A DNA stretch of 64,000 bases from an uncultured bacterium (GCA_938002255.1 CALLAL010000011.1:41129-105128), one strand, 5' to 3'. Shown: positions 52,884 through 63,796, numbered from the stretch's first letter. The notes: a model not told the origin generated them from the letters alone. Made by a program: numbers and translations.

Positions 52884-54212
52884 CTATCCCCTTCTGCTTT
52901 TCAATCTTCCCTTTTTCATCAATCCTTCATAGTGCCGGGTCAGCATATGCGCCTCGACTTGCTGAACCGTATCCAGAGCCACTCCCACAACAATCAGGAG
53001 AGCCGTCCCCCCGAAATAGAAAGGAACGTTGAACCGTCCGACCAGAATAGTGGGCAAAACGCAGACCGCGGCCACATAGAGGGCTCCTCCAAGGGTGATC
53101 CGAGTTAAGACCTTGTCAATATACTCAGCGGTCTTCTGACCTGGCCGGATCCCAGGAATATATCCTCCAAACTTTTTCATATTTTCCGCTACATCATTGG
53201 GATTGAAAGTGACCGCTGTGTAGAAGAAACAGAAGAAGATGATAAATCCCACATAGAGGAGGTTGTAAAGAAAGGCGCCGGGTCCAAGGCTGTGAAGGAT
53301 CGACTGGATCCAGGGATAGGATTCCAGCAGGGGCTTTGGCAAAAAGCTTGCAATCGTTAAAGGAAACATTAGGATCGAAGAAGCAAAAATGGGTGGTATA
53401 ACCCCTGAAGTGTTTAACTTGAGCGGTAGATGGGTGCTTTGTCCGCCATAGACTTTTCTTCCGATGATCCGTTTGGCATATTGAACAGGGAGCCTCCGTT
53501 GGCTCGTTTCGACAAAAATAATGGCAGCAATGACGACCACCATCAGAACGATCAGAAACAGAATGGTGATGATACTTAACTGCCCAACTCTGAATAGTTC
53601 ATAGGTACTGGCGATGGCATTGGGCAGTCGAGCCACAATCCCTGAAAAGATGATAAGAGAAATGCCATTGCCAATCCCTCTCTCTGTAATCTGTTCTCCC
53701 AGCCACATAATGAAGGCCGTACCGGCGGTTAAGGTGATGACCGTCATCATTCGAAAGGACCATCCCGGATTCAAAACGATCATTTCTCCTGCAGCCCCTG
53801 TCATATTCTCTAAGCCCACAGCGATCCCAAATCCCTGGATCATACTGAGCAGAACAGTCCCATATCGGGTGTATTGAACAATCTTTTTCCGTCCAATCTC
53901 CCCTTCTTTCTGAAGTTGTGCTAAATAGGGTATGACCACGGTCAGAAGCTGGAGGATGATTGAAGCACTGATGTAAGGCATAATCCCCAAGGCAAAAACA
54001 GATAACCTTTCGAGAGCGCCTCCGGAGAACATATCGATGAGACTGAAAAGCGTTCCCTTGGCATGGGTGAAGAAGGAGGCGAGGGCATCGCCATTGATTC
54101 CGGGGGTTGGGATGTGCACGCCGACCCGGTAGATAGCCAAGAAAAGAAAGGTCATCAAAATTCTTCGCTTTAGCTCAGGGATTTTGAATATATTTTGAGC
54201 GCCTGAAATCAT
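52884..54212 (-). CDS. secY: Protein translocase subunit SecY
   Basis: Core of the Sec translocon (442 aa, ten helices). Typical segments: the plug and first loop [35 protein letters not shown], and AYLYVGF-type helix [14 protein letters not shown], plus [13 protein letters not shown] in loop C5. The ATG overlaps the rplO stop by four bases. It is the secretory gene of the spc operon. Confidence 0.98.
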   Translation of the reverse strand: MISGAQNIFKIPELKRRILMTFLFLAIYRVGVHIPTPGINGDALASFFTHAKGTLFSLIDMFSGGALERLSVFALGIMPYISASIILQLLTVVIPYLAQLQKEGEIGRKKIVQYTRYGTVLLSMIQGFGIAVGLENMTGAAGEMIVLNPGWSFRMMTVITLTAGTAFIMWLGEQITERGIGNGISLIIFSGIVARLPNAIASTYELFRVGQLSIITILFLIVLMVVVIAAIIFVETSQRRLPVQYAKRIIGRKVYGGQSTHLPLKLNTSGVIPPIFASSILMFPLTIASFLPKPLLESYPWIQSILHSLGPGAFLYNLLYVGFIIFFCFFYTAVTFNPNDVAENMKKFGGYIPGIRPGQKTAEYIDKVLTRITLGGALYVAAVCVLPTILVGRFNVPFYFGGTALLIVVGVALDTVQQVEAHMLTRHYEGLMKKGRLKSRRG

Positions 54213-54652
54213 GAACCGATAACCTCCACCCTCCCAGCGACGGCCTCTACCTTTTGTAGAGCGGCCCGACTCACTTTGTGGACACGAATGGTCAGAGGAT
54301 GCGTCAGATCTCCATCTGAAAGAAGTTTGATGATTTCTCCTTTCTTACACAGACCTGTCGAAAACAGGAGATCTGGGTCAACCACTGTATCTTTCTCGAA
54401 ACGATTGAGATCACGGAGGTGGAGGATCGCTACGCTCTCTTTAAATGGATTCCGGAATCCCCTTTTAGGAAGCCTTCTCTGAAGAGGCATTTGGCCTCCT
54501 TCAAACCCTGCTTTGGTTCCTCTTCCGGATCGAGCCTTCTGCCCTTTGTGACCTTTACAGGCTGTTTTTCCGTGGCCTGACCCAGGACCTCTTCCGACTC
54601 GTTTTCTCTTTTTCTTTGATCCCTCTGGGGGTTTCAGTTCTGAAAGCATCAT
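54209..54652 (-). CDS. rplO: 50S ribosomal protein L15
   Basis: L15 (147 aa), late 50S assembly. Opening [20 protein letters not shown], then the Gly-rich [25 protein letters not shown] serves the ATG pair at 54652/54649; a further ATG at 54658 is too close to it. Overlaps secY by four bases. Confidence 0.97.
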   Translation of the reverse strand: MMLSELKPPEGSKKKRKRVGRGPGSGHGKTACKGHKGQKARSGRGTKAGFEGGQMPLQRRLPKRGFRNPFKESVAILHLRDLNRFEKDTVVDPDLLFSTGLCKKGEIIKLLSDGDLTHPLTIRVHKVSRAALQKVEAVAGRVEVIGS

Positions 54653-54666
54653 CACCATTTCCTTTT

Positions 54667-54861
54667 TTAGTCGATCACTTCAATGAGATGGGGGACATGG
54701 CTGATCATCCCACGAATGGAAGGATGATCCGGAAGCGTCCGAATTTGATTTAATCGTTTAAAACCCAAGGCCTTCATGATCTTTTTATGGCGTTCATTTT
54801 GCCCAATGGTGCTTTTCGTCCATTTGACTCTGATCTTCTTTCCTTCGGTTTCCACCTTCAT
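54667..54861 (-). CDS. rpmD: 50S ribosomal protein L30
   Basis: L30 (64 aa): KVKWTKS-type core IRVKWTKSTIGQNERHKKIM and the ALGFKRLNQIRTLPDHPSIR block. It lies between rpsE and rplO, 13 bp after rpsE, as usual. Confidence 0.97.
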   Translation of the reverse strand: MKVETEGKKIRVKWTKSTIGQNERHKKIMKALGFKRLNQIRTLPDHPSIRGMISHVPHLIEVID

Positions 54862-54874
54862 AAACGGTCACTCC

Positions 54875-55369
54875 TCAATTCCCATTTTCTTTGGTTCCTC
54901 TTTTTTTAAGAATCTCTTCTGGATATTTTAATTGATGGATAGCCTGAATCGTTGCTTTGATCAAGTTATAGGGATTATTCGAACCGATGGATTTGGTGAG
55001 AATATTTTCGATACCTGCCGACTCTGCAATCGCTCTCACCGCTGCCCCAGCAATGACCCCCGTTCCTTCTGAAGCCGGTTTTAATAGGACTTTTGCCGCT
55101 CCAAATTTCCCCATTACTTCATAGGGGATCGTCTTGTTGACGATGGGAACCTTCATCAATGACCGTTTCGCATGTTCGACCGCCTTCCGGATCGCCTCAG
55201 GAACTTCATTGGCTTTTCCCAATCCACTCCCCACATGCCCATGACCGTCTCCTACGACGACCAATGCGCTAAAACTAAAGCGTCGTCCTCCCTTCACCAC
55301 TTTAGCGACCCGGCTGATATGAACCACTCGATCGGTTAATTCCAGTGTGCTTGGATCAATTTTTGGCAA
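54875..55369 (-). CDS. rpsE: 30S ribosomal protein S5
   Basis: S5 (164 aa), required for decoding accuracy. It starts [20 protein letters not shown] and has [20 protein letters not shown]. The start is a TTG at 55369: a strong GGAGG lies 8 bases upstream and the product then aligns with the family start. A further TTG at 55396 would add nine unrelated residues. Confidence 0.95.
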   Translation of the reverse strand: MPKIDPSTLELTDRVVHISRVAKVVKGGRRFSFSALVVVGDGHGHVGSGLGKANEVPEAIRKAVEHAKRSLMKVPIVNKTIPYEVMGKFGAAKVLLKPASEGTGVIAGAAVRAIAESAGIENILTKSIGSNNPYNLIKATIQAIHQLKYPEEILKKRGTKENGN

Positions 55370-55433
55370 TGTAACTCCCTCCCTCAGAACGTTCAAACGC
55401 TCTTCTTCATTTCATCGGGTTCGAAACTCTTCT

Positions 55434-55796
55434 CTAAAAGATCAGGCCCCCTGCTCTCGCGGCTTCGGCTAAAGCCTTCACCCTTCCGTGATAGAGATAT
55501 CCTCCCCGATCAAAGACCACTTTTTGAATTCCCTTTTCAAGGCATTTCTTTGCAATCAATTCCCCTACCTTTTGGGCAGCCTCAATATTTCCGGTATAAC
55601 GAAGCATTCCTTTTAACTCAGGGCTAAGAGTAGAGGCACTGGCTACCGTTTGTCCTGTAGTGTCCACGATGGCCTGCGCGTAGATGTGCTTCGGGCTTCG
55701 ATACACATTGAGGCGAGGTCGTTCGGGTGTGCCACGGATGCGGCTTCGTACCCTTCTCTTTCTCTTCATCCTTGCCAATATCTTTTTATTTTTCAT
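55434..55796 (-). CDS. rplR: 50S ribosomal protein L18
   Basis: L18 (120 aa), a 5S rRNA binding protein. Segments [18 protein letters not shown] and [20 protein letters not shown], ending [20 protein letters not shown]. Position between rplF and rpsE is canonical. Confidence 0.98.
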   Translation of the reverse strand: MKNKKILARMKRKRRVRSRIRGTPERPRLNVYRSPKHIYAQAIVDTTGQTVASASTLSPELKGMLRYTGNIEAAQKVGELIAKKCLEKGIQKVVFDRGGYLYHGRVKALAEAARAGGLIF

Positions 55797-55820
55797 GTTT
55801 GAAAGGCTTCCCTCTCTTTA

Positions 55821-56357
55821 TTAGGCTTTGGTCTTCCCGACTTTCTTTCGAATCTTTTCTCCAAGATAACGAATTCCTTTCCCTTTATAGGGCTCAGGAG
55901 GTTTAATCGATCGAAGTTTGGCTGTAACGGTTCCCACCAATTGTTTGTTAATGCCTTTAACAGTAAGGAGCGTTTGCTTTTCTACTTCAATTTTAATCCC
56001 CTCGGGGATAGGAAAAAGAACAGGATGTGAGAACCCCAAAGAGAGTTTCAGGAGATTTCCCTGGACCTCCGCCCTGAAGCCAACTCCCACAATCTCCAAT
56101 TTTTTTTCAAATCCTTGGGTGACCCCTGTGACCATATTGGCAATGAGGCTACGGGTCAAACCGTGAAGGGCCTTTAAGGTCCGCTCTTCCCGATCTCTCT
56201 GGACGAAGAGTTTTCCCCCATCCAATGAAACAGCGATGCCACGGGGGATGGTGCAACCCAGAGCACCTTTGGGGCCAGTGACTTCAATGCTCGGAGGGTC
56301 ATAGGAGACCTTCACCTCCTTAGGCAACTCAATCGGCATTCTTCCGATACGAGACAT
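55821..56357 (-). CDS. rplF: 50S ribosomal protein L6
   Basis: L6 (178 aa), near the factor-binding site. MSRIGRMPIELPKEVKV at the start, GVGFRAEVQGNLLKLSLGFS in the middle and PPEPYKGKGIRYLGEKIRKK at the end are standard. The 142-bp gap before it (towards rpsH) holds a palindromic repeat, an unusual insertion within an spc operon. Confidence 0.98.
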   Translation of the reverse strand: MSRIGRMPIELPKEVKVSYDPPSIEVTGPKGALGCTIPRGIAVSLDGGKLFVQRDREERTLKALHGLTRSLIANMVTGVTQGFEKKLEIVGVGFRAEVQGNLLKLSLGFSHPVLFPIPEGIKIEVEKQTLLTVKGINKQLVGTVTAKLRSIKPPEPYKGKGIRYLGEKIRKKVGKTKA

Positions 56358-56383
56358 AAAAACTCCTCACATCCGAAGTTCGA

Positions 56384-56497
56384 ATATTAGGGGAGACTTC
56401 CCAAGAAGATCAATTCGAAACCTTTTGCGAAGGACCTTTTTGAATGTTGGACATTCAGATTTGTTTCGAGTTTCGAACTTCGTGCTTCGAATTTATT
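56384..56497. repeat. AT-rich palindromic intergenic repeat, copy C
   Basis: Inside the spc operon, between rpsH and rplF. It contains AATGTTGGACATTC and closes GAGTTTCGAACTTCGTGCTT then CGAATTT. Read in reverse complement it runs in step with the start of copy B. Non-coding. Confidence 0.6.
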
Positions 56498-56499
56498 TT

Positions 56500-56898
56500 T
56501 TACCAAACATAGCACAACACTTCTCCGCCCACATGGGCTTTCCGTGCAGCCTTATCCGTCAGAATACCTTTAGGAGTAGAGAGAATCGAAATTCCCAACC
56601 CGCTCATGGGTGTGGGGATACGATCAGTTCCAACATAAACCCTTCGACCTGGTTTGCTCACCCGACGGATATGGATCAATCCCTTTCGATTCTCATCATA
56701 TTTGAGGACAACTCGAAGGAGAGGATGTTCCTGATCATCCTTCATCACTTTAAAATTGGAAATAAACCCTTCCTCTTTTAAAATTTTTGCAATCTCGTGT
56801 TTCATCTTTGAGTAAGGGATATCCACCTTTTCAAATCGGGCTTTGGATCCGTTTCGAATAAGCGTAAACATATTGGCCAATGGATCAGTCATGGACAT
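56500..56898 (-). CDS. rpsH: 30S ribosomal protein S8
   Basis: S8 (132 aa), which binds helix 21 of 16S rRNA and often represses the spc operon. [17 protein letters not shown] at the start and [20 protein letters not shown], ending GGEVLCYVW. Follows rpsZ by 17 bp. Confidence 0.98.
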   Translation of the reverse strand: MSMTDPLANMFTLIRNGSKARFEKVDIPYSKMKHEIAKILKEEGFISNFKVMKDDQEHPLLRVVLKYDENRKGLIHIRRVSKPGRRVYVGTDRIPTPMSGLGISILSTPKGILTDKAARKAHVGGEVLCYVW

Positions 56899-56915
56899 AT
56901 CGAACTCCGCAATCG

Positions 56916-57101
56916 TTACCAGCTGGCTTTAATCACACCGGGGATTTCACCCCGGGTGGCATATTTTCTAAAACAGAGGCGGCACATGCTGAATTTCCTC
57001 AGAAACGCTCTCGGTCTCCCACAAAGGGGACAACGATTATACTGACGGACTTTAAATTTCTGCTTTCTCTTTGCCTTGTTCATTAAGGATAATTTTGCCA
57101 A
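56916..57101 (-). CDS. rpsZ: 30S ribosomal protein S14, type Z (zinc)
   Basis: Short S14 of exactly 61 residues, with the zinc pairs CPLC and CRLC and [16 protein letters not shown] at the end. Start is a TTG at 57101, with GGAGG 7 bases upstream; this gives the family length. A longer reading is not supported. Confidence 0.95.
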   Translation of the reverse strand: MAKLSLMNKAKRKQKFKVRQYNRCPLCGRPRAFLRKFSMCRLCFRKYATRGEIPGVIKASW

Positions 57102-57176
57102 CGTTTTCCTCCATACAATGGTCATCAACGAATTGAGGTTTGATGGGGGGAGGGTTCCTCTTGACCGGTTGGCCTT

Positions 57177-57716
57177 TCAATTCCTGAAAGGCATTCCAAG
57201 GAGTCTTAGAAGTTCCTTACCCTCCTCATCCGTCTTCGCAGTGGTGCCGATTACAATATTCATCCCTTTTACTTTGTCAATCTTATCATAGTGTATCTCA
57301 GGAAAGATGAGCTGTTCCCGGATTCCGAGGGCATAGTTTCCTCTGCCATCGAAAGACTTTGAAGAAAGCCCCTTAAAATCCCGGACTCTCGGGAGAGCAA
57401 CGTTGACCAGACGGTTAAAAAATTCGTACATCCTGTCTTTCCTGAGGGTCACTCTCACTCCAATAGGCATTCCTGATCTTAATTTGAACTGAGCAATAGA
57501 CTTTTTCGCTTTTGTGATGACCGCTTTTTGCCCTGTAATGAGGGTTAATTCCTGAACCGCAGCATCTAAGATTTTAATATTCTGGATGGCTTCTCCTAAC
57601 CCCATGTTGATAACGATCTTATCCAATTTGGGCACTTCCATCCTGTTTTTATAGTGAAAACGTTTCATCAAAGCAGGAACGACTTTTTCCTGATAGATCT
57701 CCTTCATTTTAGCCAT
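57177..57716 (-). CDS. rplE: 50S ribosomal protein L5
   Basis: L5 (179 aa), 5S rRNA binding and contact with P-site t[41 protein letters not shown] and [17 protein letters not shown] are typical. It lies between rplX and rpsZ. Confidence 0.98.
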   Translation of the reverse strand: MAKMKEIYQEKVVPALMKRFHYKNRMEVPKLDKIVINMGLGEAIQNIKILDAAVQELTLITGQKAVITKAKKSIAQFKLRSGMPIGVRVTLRKDRMYEFFNRLVNVALPRVRDFKGLSSKSFDGRGNYALGIREQLIFPEIHYDKIDKVKGMNIVIGTTAKTDEEGKELLRLLGMPFRN

Positions 57717-57724
57717 GACATCAC

Positions 57725-58054
57725 CTATTTATCAAAGATTTCCCCGCATTTTTTGCAGTATCGGGCTTTCTTTCCCCCCTCCAAAGTCCGGTAACCGATT
57801 CGAACCGGTTTATTGCATTTTTCACAGAGGAGCATGACATTGGAAACGTGAAGGGGGGCTTCCTTTTCGAGGATCCCACCCTGTTTCTGCTGCCCATGTG
57901 GCCGCGTATGTCTTTTGATGAAGTTGATCTTTTCGATGAGCACTTTTTCTTTTTCCGGAAAAACTTTCAAAATCCGTCCGCTTTTCCCTTTTTCCTTGCC
58001 ATGGGTTACCATGACCAGGTCATTTTTTTTAAGGTAATTTTTTGAAACAATCAT
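57725..58054 (-). CDS. rplX: 50S ribosomal protein L24 with C-terminal zinc ribbon
   Basis: L24 (109 aa) with the KOW motif [18 protein letters not shown] and [20 protein letters not shown]. Four Cys at 77, 80, 100 and 103 make a C-terminal zinc ribbon, present in only part of the family. AAGGA is 7 bases before the ATG at 58054; the longer frame to 58087 is unlikely. Confidence 0.96.
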   Translation of the reverse strand: MIVSKNYLKKNDLVMVTHGKEKGKSGRILKVFPEKEKVLIEKINFIKRHTRPHGQQKQGGILEKEAPLHVSNVMLLCEKCNKPVRIGYRTLEGGKKARYCKKCGEIFDK

Positions 58055-58096
58055 TCCGAAATCCTTTCCATGCAATGGGGAGTGCATCCCGAGGGG

Positions 58097-58465
58097 TTAA
58101 AGCACTTCAGGCGCCAAAGAAATGATCTTCATAAACCGTTTTGCCCTTAATTCCCTTGCCACCGGCCCAAAAATGCGCGTTCCAATGGGCTCTCCCTGAG
58201 GATTGATCAAAACGGCGGAATTATCATCAAATTTGATGTAAGACCCATCTGGACGTTTCACTTCTTTTTTGGTCCGGACGATTACGGCCCGCGCCACATC
58301 CCCTTTCTTGATTTTTGAGTTGGGGAGGGCGTCTTTAATGGAGACGATGATGACATCTCCCAGGGTCGCATATTTACGACGGGTTCCACCCAAGACTTTG
58401 ATGCAACCCAATCGTTTGGCTCCCGAATTATCGGCGACTTCGAGAATACTCCGCATCTGGATCAT
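58097..58465 (-). CDS. rplN: 50S ribosomal protein L14
   Basis: L14 (122 aa), at the subunit interface. [36 protein letters not shown] and [13 protein letters not shown] are conserved. GGAG lies six bases before the ATG at 58465. Confidence 0.98.
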   Translation of the reverse strand: MIQMRSILEVADNSGAKRLGCIKVLGGTRRKYATLGDVIIVSIKDALPNSKIKKGDVARAVIVRTKKEVKRPDGSYIKFDDNSAVLINPQGEPIGTRIFGPVARELRAKRFMKIISLAPEVL

Positions 58466-58498
58466 AATGAACTCCATTCTTAAAAACAGAACATTCAA

Positions 58499-58756
58499 TC
58501 AGGCAGCCCGTTCCACAATCTCTTTGACACGCCACCGTTTTTCTTTACTCAGGGGACGTGATTCAATCAAGAGAACCTTATCACCGATATGACATTCATT
58601 CTTTTCGTCATGGGCTTTTACTTTTGTTCTCTTTCGGACATATTTTTTATAAACGGGATGAAGGACTAAACGGTTGACTACGACGACCACCGTCTTATCC
58701 ATTTTGTCACTTGTGACGACACCGATTAATGTCTTCCGTTTTCCTCTCTCTTCCAT
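58499..58756 (-). CDS. rpsQ: 30S ribosomal protein S17
   Basis: S17 (85 aa), OB-fold. [40 protein letters not shown] and [18 protein letters not shown]. Spacing to rpmC is 5 bp. Confidence 0.98.
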   Translation of the reverse strand: MEERGKRKTLIGVVTSDKMDKTVVVVVNRLVLHPVYKKYVRKRTKVKAHDEKNECHIGDKVLLIESRPLSKEKRWRVKEIVERAA

Positions 58757-58761
58757 AGGAC

Positions 58762-58962
58762 TTATTTTCCTTTATTCAGGGTCTTTTCCTTGAGGATCGT
58801 TTTGACTCGGGCAATATCCCTTTTGACCTGAGGAATTCGCATGGTATTCTCTAATTGTCCGGTGGCATGCTGAAAACGGAGATTGAAGAGTTCCTCATGG
58901 AGCTCCTTCTCCTTTTGAATCAATTCCCCCTCGCTCAGGGAGCGGAGATCTTTTATCTTCAT
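58762..58962 (-). CDS. rpmC: 50S ribosomal protein L29
   Basis: L29 (66 aa), two helices at the exit tunnel, docking site for trigger factor and [21 protein letters not shown] and [18 protein letters not shown]. Its ATG overlaps the rplP stop by four bases. Confidence 0.97.
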   Translation of the reverse strand: MKIKDLRSLSEGELIQKEKELHEELFNLRFQHATGQLENTMRIPQVKRDIARVKTILKEKTLNKGK

Positions 58963-59369
58963 AGATGGATCCCCCTCCTAATAAATCTCGTTGAAATGGG
59001 CAATTTATGAGAAGCCAATAAGAAGGCTTCTCTCGCTCTTTCCTCAGGGACTCCTTCCATTTCGTAGAGAATTCTCCCAGGACGGATGACCGCCACCCAA
59101 TCTTCAGGGGGGCCTTTTCCTTTGCCCATCCGGGTCTCTGCAGGTTTTTTCGTAATCGGTTTGTCCGGGAAGATTCGAATCCAGATTCGGCCTGTTCGTT
59201 TGATGAACCGTGTCATAGCAATTCGAGCGGCTTCAATCTGTCTGGAGCTCAACCAGCCACATTCAGTAGCCTGAAGTCCAAAATCACCGAAGTTGAGTTT
59301 ATTCCCGCGGGAGGCCACCCCCTTCATCCTCCCTTTCTGCATCTTTCGATATTTTGTCTTTTTTGGCAT
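58959..59369 (-). CDS. rplP: 50S ribosomal protein L16
   Basis: L16 (136 aa), binds near the A site. [17 protein letters not shown] at the start, [20 protein letters not shown] and the Arg of [13 protein letters not shown]. Start at 59369; two extra codons upstream are possible. A 188-bp gap without any feature that I recognise separates it from rpsC. Confidence 0.97.
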   Translation of the reverse strand: MPKKTKYRKMQKGRMKGVASRGNKLNFGDFGLQATECGWLSSRQIEAARIAMTRFIKRTGRIWIRIFPDKPITKKPAETRMGKGKGPPEDWVAVIRPGRILYEMEGVPEERAREAFLLASHKLPISTRFIRRGIHL

Positions 59370-59557
59370 TAACATAATTCTTAACCCTCTAAATCAGCGA
59401 TTTGAACCAGGTCATATCCGACGTAGATCTGCCTCGGGCGAAAAATACGAAAAAACAAAGCTCACATTAACCCACAACTTAGAATAATATTTCTTATTGC
59501 CTTAGTCTTTATCATGGTTCCGAACTTAGGATTCCCAACTGCAAAATGATTCATCAA

Positions 59558-60217
59558 TTAAGCCACTCTCTCTTCCCCTTCTTTGGAGTAGATTTCTCCG
59601 TGAAAGATCCATACCTTAACACCAATGATGCCATAGGTAGTCTTTGCCTCAGCCAACCCAAAGTCGATGTCTGCCCGGAGGGTATGGAGAGGGACTCTAC
59701 CTTCTCGGTATCGTTCATGGCGTGCCATTTCGGCTCCCCCCAATCTTCCAGAAACAGCGATCTTAATCCCTTTCACGCCCAACTTCATGGCTGAAGAAAC
59801 CGCTTTTTTCATGGCTCTGCGAAATCCAACCCGGCGCTCAAGCTGAAGCGCCACATTTTCTGCTACCAACTGCGCATTGGTTTCAGCCTTCTTCACTTCT
59901 TGAATATTGACGATGATCTCTTTTTGGGTCATCTTTTGAAGTTCTTTTTTGAGGTTATCCACCTCAGCGCCTTTTTTGCCGATGATGATCCCAGGTCGTG
60001 CGGTCCATATCGTGACCTTTGCTTTTTTCGCTTTACTTGCTGCCCGTTCAATCTCTATCTTGGCCACTCCGGCGTGATACAACTTCTTTTTTAAATAGTC
60101 CCGTATTCGGATATCTTCAATCAGAAGCTGAGGGTAATCCCTCTCCGCAAACCACCGGGAATCCCAGCCTTTGATCACTCCAAGCCTAAACCCAATTGGA
60201 TGCACTTTCTGACCCAA
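59558..60217 (-). CDS. rpsC: 30S ribosomal protein S3
   Basis: S3 (219 aa), mRNA entry helicase component. Begins [19 protein letters not shown]; the KH domain has [14 protein letters not shown] (GxxG). Start is a TTG at 60217 with AGGAGG 7 bases upstream; it yields the family N-terminus. The C-terminus [15 protein letters not shown] is standard. Confidence 0.96.
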   Translation of the reverse strand: MGQKVHPIGFRLGVIKGWDSRWFAERDYPQLLIEDIRIRDYLKKKLYHAGVAKIEIERAASKAKKAKVTIWTARPGIIIGKKGAEVDNLKKELQKMTQKEIIVNIQEVKKAETNAQLVAENVALQLERRVGFRRAMKKAVSSAMKLGVKGIKIAVSGRLGGAEMARHERYREGRVPLHTLRADIDFGLAEAKTTYGIIGVKVWIFHGEIYSKEGEERVA

Positions 60218-60231
60218 GACCTCGCCTCCTT

Positions 60232-60564
60232 TCACTTTTCATCCAGGACGATAGTAATGTGGCTCGTCCTCTTTCGGATCGGGGTAGCCCGTCCCATTGC
60301 TCGAGGGGTGAACCTTTTCCACGTGGCCCCCTGATCAACTGAAATCTTTTTCACGTAGAGACGGTCCACATCCATGCTCTTCTTCTGTGTCGCATTGGCA
60401 AGGGCCGATTTGAGCAACTTAATCATCACCCTAGCGGCTGCTTTCTTGGTGAACGACAGGATGTTAAGAGCCTCCTCTGATTTCTTCCCCCGTATCAGGT
60501 CAGCAACCAGTCTTGCTTTCTGGGGGGACAAACGTATATGTCTCAATGTTGCCCTGACTTCCAT
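60232..60564 (-). CDS. rplV: 50S ribosomal protein L22
   Basis: L22 (110 aa), whose beta-hairpin lines the exit tunnel. [20 protein letters not shown] and the tip region [20 protein letters not shown] are conserved. Start at 60564 fits the family; the frame runs 11 codons further upstream. A 129-bp spacer precedes it. Confidence 0.97.
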   Translation of the reverse strand: MEVRATLRHIRLSPQKARLVADLIRGKKSEEALNILSFTKKAAARVMIKLLKSALANATQKKSMDVDRLYVKKISVDQGATWKRFTPRAMGRATPIRKRTSHITIVLDEK

Positions 60565-60693
60565 CTTTTTTAACCTTTGCCCCGTTCGTCCTCTCAATTT
60601 ATGTCAATGTATCCGTAAGAGATTGGATCCTTTTGACCCAAACGCAGGCGATGAAGCTCTGCCTTACTCCTTCCGTTGGAAAGGACTGTTTTT

Positions 60694-60984
60694 TTACGGG
60701 GTCTTTCCCTTAACTTTTGTTTTCCGATCTCCGGAATGGCCGTGGAAGGTTCGGGTGGGAGAAAATTCTCCCAACTTATGACCAACCATCTCCTCAGTGA
60801 CAAAGACCGGAATAAATTTCTTTCCGTTATGGATGGCAAAGGTCAAACCGACCATTTCTGGAATGATGGTGGATCGCCTGGACCAGGTCTTAATGACTCT
60901 TCCTTCCTTGGTTCTTCGGGCTTCTTCCACTTTCTTCTTCAAATGGGCGTCCACAAAGGGCCCTTTTTTAATTGATCGGGCCAT
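60694..60984 (-). CDS. rpsS: 30S ribosomal protein S19
   Basis: S19 (96 aa), in the 30S head. [19 protein letters not shown] and [20 protein letters not shown]. Its ATG shares one base with the rplB stop (TAATG), so the two are coupled. Confidence 0.98.
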   Translation of the reverse strand: MARSIKKGPFVDAHLKKKVEEARRTKEGRVIKTWSRRSTIIPEMVGLTFAIHNGKKFIPVFVTEEMVGHKLGEFSPTRTFHGHSGDRKTKVKGKTP

Positions 60985-61799
60985 TAATCTCTCCTCTTCA
61001 GGATGTATTTGTCCGTTCTCTTGTTCTTTCGGGTTTTTTTCTCAGGAACACCCCATGGCGTACAGGGATGCCGGCCTCCAGAACTCTTCCCTTCGCCTCC
61101 ACCAAGGGGGTGATCGATCGGATTCATGGCCACGCCACGAGTAACTGGACGCCATCCCCTCCATCGGTTTCTCCCGGCTTTCCCGAGGGAGATATTTTCA
61201 TGCTCGAAGTTACTCACTTGTCCAATGGTGGCATAGCAATCCTGAAGGACCAGCCGAACCTCCCCTGAGGGGAGTTTGATATGGGCGTATTTCCCCTCTT
61301 TTGCCATCAATTGACCGCTGGTTCCTGCGCTTCGGATGATTTGACCTCCCTTTCCAATTTTGAGCTCCACATTATGGATCAGGGTTCCTGTGGGAATGTT
61401 TCGGAGGGGAAGGGCATTGCCGGGTTTAATATCTGCATTGGGACTTGCGATCACCTGATCCCCCACCTTCAATTGGTCAGGAGCAAGAATATATCGTTTC
61501 TCACCGTCTGCATAATGAAGCAGGGCAATTCGGGCAGATCGATTGGGATCATATTCAACGCTCGCTACTTTTGCAGGAATCTCCCGCTTATCTCTTTTAA
61601 AGTCGATGAGCCGGTACATCCTTTTATGACCTCCGCCTCTATGCCAAGCGGTAATTCTTCCATAACAGTTTCTTCCACCTGTCTTTTTCAATGGACGGAG
61701 AAGACTCTTCTCTGGGGAGGTTGCGGTGATCTCCTCAAAAGTGGGCACGGTCTGGAATCGCCTTCCCGGAGACGTCGGTCTATATTTTTTGATTGCCAT
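60984..61799 (-). CDS. rplB: 50S ribosomal protein L2
   Basis: L2 (271 aa), needed for subunit association and peptidyl transfer. [18 protein letters not shown] and the C-terminal [20 protein letters not shown] with the conserved His. Ordinary length. Followed by rpsS. Confidence 0.98.
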   Translation of the reverse strand: MAIKKYRPTSPGRRFQTVPTFEEITATSPEKSLLRPLKKTGGRNCYGRITAWHRGGGHKRMYRLIDFKRDKREIPAKVASVEYDPNRSARIALLHYADGEKRYILAPDQLKVGDQVIASPNADIKPGNALPLRNIPTGTLIHNVELKIGKGGQIIRSAGTSGQLMAKEGKYAHIKLPSGEVRLVLQDCYATIGQVSNFEHENISLGKAGRNRWRGWRPVTRGVAMNPIDHPLGGGEGKSSGGRHPCTPWGVPEKKTRKNKRTDKYILKRRD

Positions 61800-61880
61800 T
61801 TTTTACTCCGTTCAAATTTTCAGATTTAAGATTCTGGGAACTCAACTCTGCAATCTGAGATCCATCATTGGATATTCTTT

Positions 61881-62171
61881 TTAGGCACCTTCGAAGAAGT
61901 CGATCCGATCTCCTTCTCTTAAGGTAACAATCGCCTTCTTCCAGTCGGGCCGTTTACCATATCTCCTTCCCAACCGCTTTATCTTCCCCAGGACATTCAT
62001 GGTCCGGACATGATTGACTTTGACTTTGAAGAGGCGCTCCACGGCTGAGCGAATTTCAATTTTATTTGCATTTCGGTCGACTTCGAAGACATATTGGCGA
62101 CCTTCCTCTTTTTGGAGAGTGCTCTTTTCTGTCACCAAGGGTCTCCGAATAATCCTCTGTGGTTCTTTCAT
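61881..62171 (-). CDS. rplW: 50S ribosomal protein L23
   Basis: L23 (96 aa), nascent-chain exit and SRP/trigger factor docking. [20 protein letters not shown] and [20 protein letters not shown]. The ATG overlaps the rplD stop by four bases. Confidence 0.97.
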   Translation of the reverse strand: MKEPQRIIRRPLVTEKSTLQKEEGRQYVFEVDRNANKIEIRSAVERLFKVKVNHVRTMNVLGKIKRLGRRYGKRPDWKKAIVTLREGDRIDFFEGA

Positions 62172-62791
62172 GATCCATACACCTCTTCTATCTTTTCCAC
62201 TGCCGATCTTAGGAGGATCAGATGCTCATGGTTTAGAATATCATAAACATTGAGATTTCCCCAACGCACCACTTCAATCCCTGGAATGTTACGAGCCGAA
62301 CGTTCAAGGTAGACGTGTTTGTCATCAGTGACAATCAGGGCATCTTCTATAGAAAATCGGTTTAAAATTTCAAGGACCTTACGCGTTTTAAATTCCTCAA
62401 GAGGCATTCCATCGAGGAGAATCAGTTTTCCTTCCTGGCGTTTTAAACTGAGGGCTGACCAAAGAGCCGCCCTTCGTGCCTTTTTGGGGAGGGGGATGTC
62501 ATAATCTCTTGGCATGGGTCCAAAAATAGTTCCTCCACCTCTCCAGAGAGGAGAGCGTCTGGACCCTGCCCGTGCCCTTCCAGTCCCTTTCTGTCGATAC
62601 GGTTTAGCTCCACCCCCTCGAGTCAAAGCCCTATTTTTGGTAGCGGCAGTTCCCCGTCTTGTCGCAGCCAGGTGACTCCGGACAACGTCATAAAAAAGGG
62701 AAGGATTGACCTTAGCATTGAAGATTCGGTCATTCAATTCGATTTCCTTCACCTTCTGGTGATTGATATCATAGACAGCTAACGTGCTCAT
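62168..62791 (-). CDS. rplD: 50S ribosomal protein L4
   Basis: L4 (207 aa), with a tunnel-lining loop ([20 protein letters not shown] then [20 protein letters not shown]). In some bacteria it represses the S10 operon. Start at 62791, 10 bp after rplC; the frame is open 50 codons further but overlaps rplC with unrelated sequence. Confidence 0.97.
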   Translation of the reverse strand: MSTLAVYDINHQKVKEIELNDRIFNAKVNPSLFYDVVRSHLAATRRGTAATKNRALTRGGGAKPYRQKGTGRARAGSRRSPLWRGGGTIFGPMPRDYDIPLPKKARRAALWSALSLKRQEGKLILLDGMPLEEFKTRKVLEILNRFSIEDALIVTDDKHVYLERSARNIPGIEVVRWGNLNVYDILNHEHLILLRSAVEKIEEVYGS

Positions 62792-62801
62792 CTCTTCCCT
62801 T

Positions 62802-63473
62802 TCATGAGGAGGATTCTGAGGATTCCTTCTTCTTTGATTTTGTTGCGCTTCGGATGAGAACCCATCCCTTCGGATGGCCAGGGATCCCCCCCTGTAAAAG
62901 CAGAAGGTTCTGATCCTCTCTGACTTCAAGAACCTTGACATTTTGAATGGTCACTCGGGCGTTTCCAAACTGACCTGGCATCTTCAGCCCTTTAAAGACA
63001 TGATGAGGGTAAGTCGCTGGTCCTACCGATCCGCCATGACGGAAATATTCATGGGTTCCATGGGATCCAGGGGAACCATGAAACCCATGCCGTTTCATCA
63101 CACCGGCAAATCCTTTTCCTTTGCTTATCCCTGTCACGTCCACAACGTCACCGGCTTTAAAGAGATGACCCACATTGATCTCTTGACCCACCTCATATTC
63201 TTCCGTGCTCTCCACTCGAAACTCTTTGAGGTAGGCAAGAGGAGGGGTTCCTGCCTTTTTGAAGTGACCTGTAAGGGGTTTATTCACTCTCTTTTCCTTT
63301 TTGGGAAGGAAACCAATCTGGAGAGCTTCGTACCCTTCTTTCCCTGTTGTCTTCTTTTGGGTGACCCAGCAGGGCCCGGCTTCCACGAGGGTCACGGGGA
63401 CCACGGATCCATCTTCTTGAAAGAGTTGTGTCATCCCTAATTTTCTACCGATTATCCCGAGCGTCCGTTTCAT
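62802..63473 (-). CDS. rplC: 50S ribosomal protein L3
   Basis: L3 (223 aa), early assembly protein near the peptidyl transferase centre. MKRTLGIIGRKLGMTQLFQ and FHGSPGSHGTHEYFRHGGSV. The C-terminal tail is Lys/Ser-rich (TKSKKKESSESSS), slightly longer than usual. Confidence 0.98.
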   Translation of the reverse strand: MKRTLGIIGRKLGMTQLFQEDGSVVPVTLVEAGPCWVTQKKTTGKEGYEALQIGFLPKKEKRVNKPLTGHFKKAGTPPLAYLKEFRVESTEEYEVGQEINVGHLFKAGDVVDVTGISKGKGFAGVMKRHGFHGSPGSHGTHEYFRHGGSVGPATYPHHVFKGLKMPGQFGNARVTIQNVKVLEVREDQNLLLLQGGIPGHPKGWVLIRSATKSKKKESSESSS

Positions 63474-63487
63474 GGTTTTTTCATTCC

Positions 63488-63796
63488 TTACAATTTAATC
63501 TCCACATCGATTCCGGCAGCTAAATCAAGTTTCATAAGAGCATCCACGGTTTGTTGAGTGGGCTCGATGATATCCAGGAGACGTTTATGCGTACGAATTT
63601 CAAACTGCTCTCTCGATTTTTTATCGACATGAGGAGACCGTAACACGGTGTAGCGATTGATTTTGGTTGGTAGGGGAATAGGGCCTGCCACACTGGCTCC
63701 TGTCCTACGGACCGTTTCTACAATTTCGGCCGTTGACTTATCGAGCAATTTGTGATCATAAGATTTAAGGCTAACTCTGATCTTCTGAGCGGTCAT
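63488..63796 (-). CDS. rpsJ: 30S ribosomal protein S10 (NusE)
   Basis: S10 (102 aa), also a transcription antitermination factor. [19 protein letters not shown] and [20 protein letters not shown] are diagnostic. First gene of the S10 operon, 17 bp after tuf. Confidence 0.98.
   Translation of the reverse strand: MTAQKIRVSLKSYDHKLLDKSTAEIVETVRRTGASVAGPIPLPTKINRYTVLRSPHVDKKSREQFEIRTHKRLLDIIEPTQQTVDALMKLDLAAGIDVEIKL

Noticed and set aside
61281..61829. Open frame of 182 codons on the plus strand
   Set aside because: Antisense to rplB; a shadow of ribosomal protein codon use.
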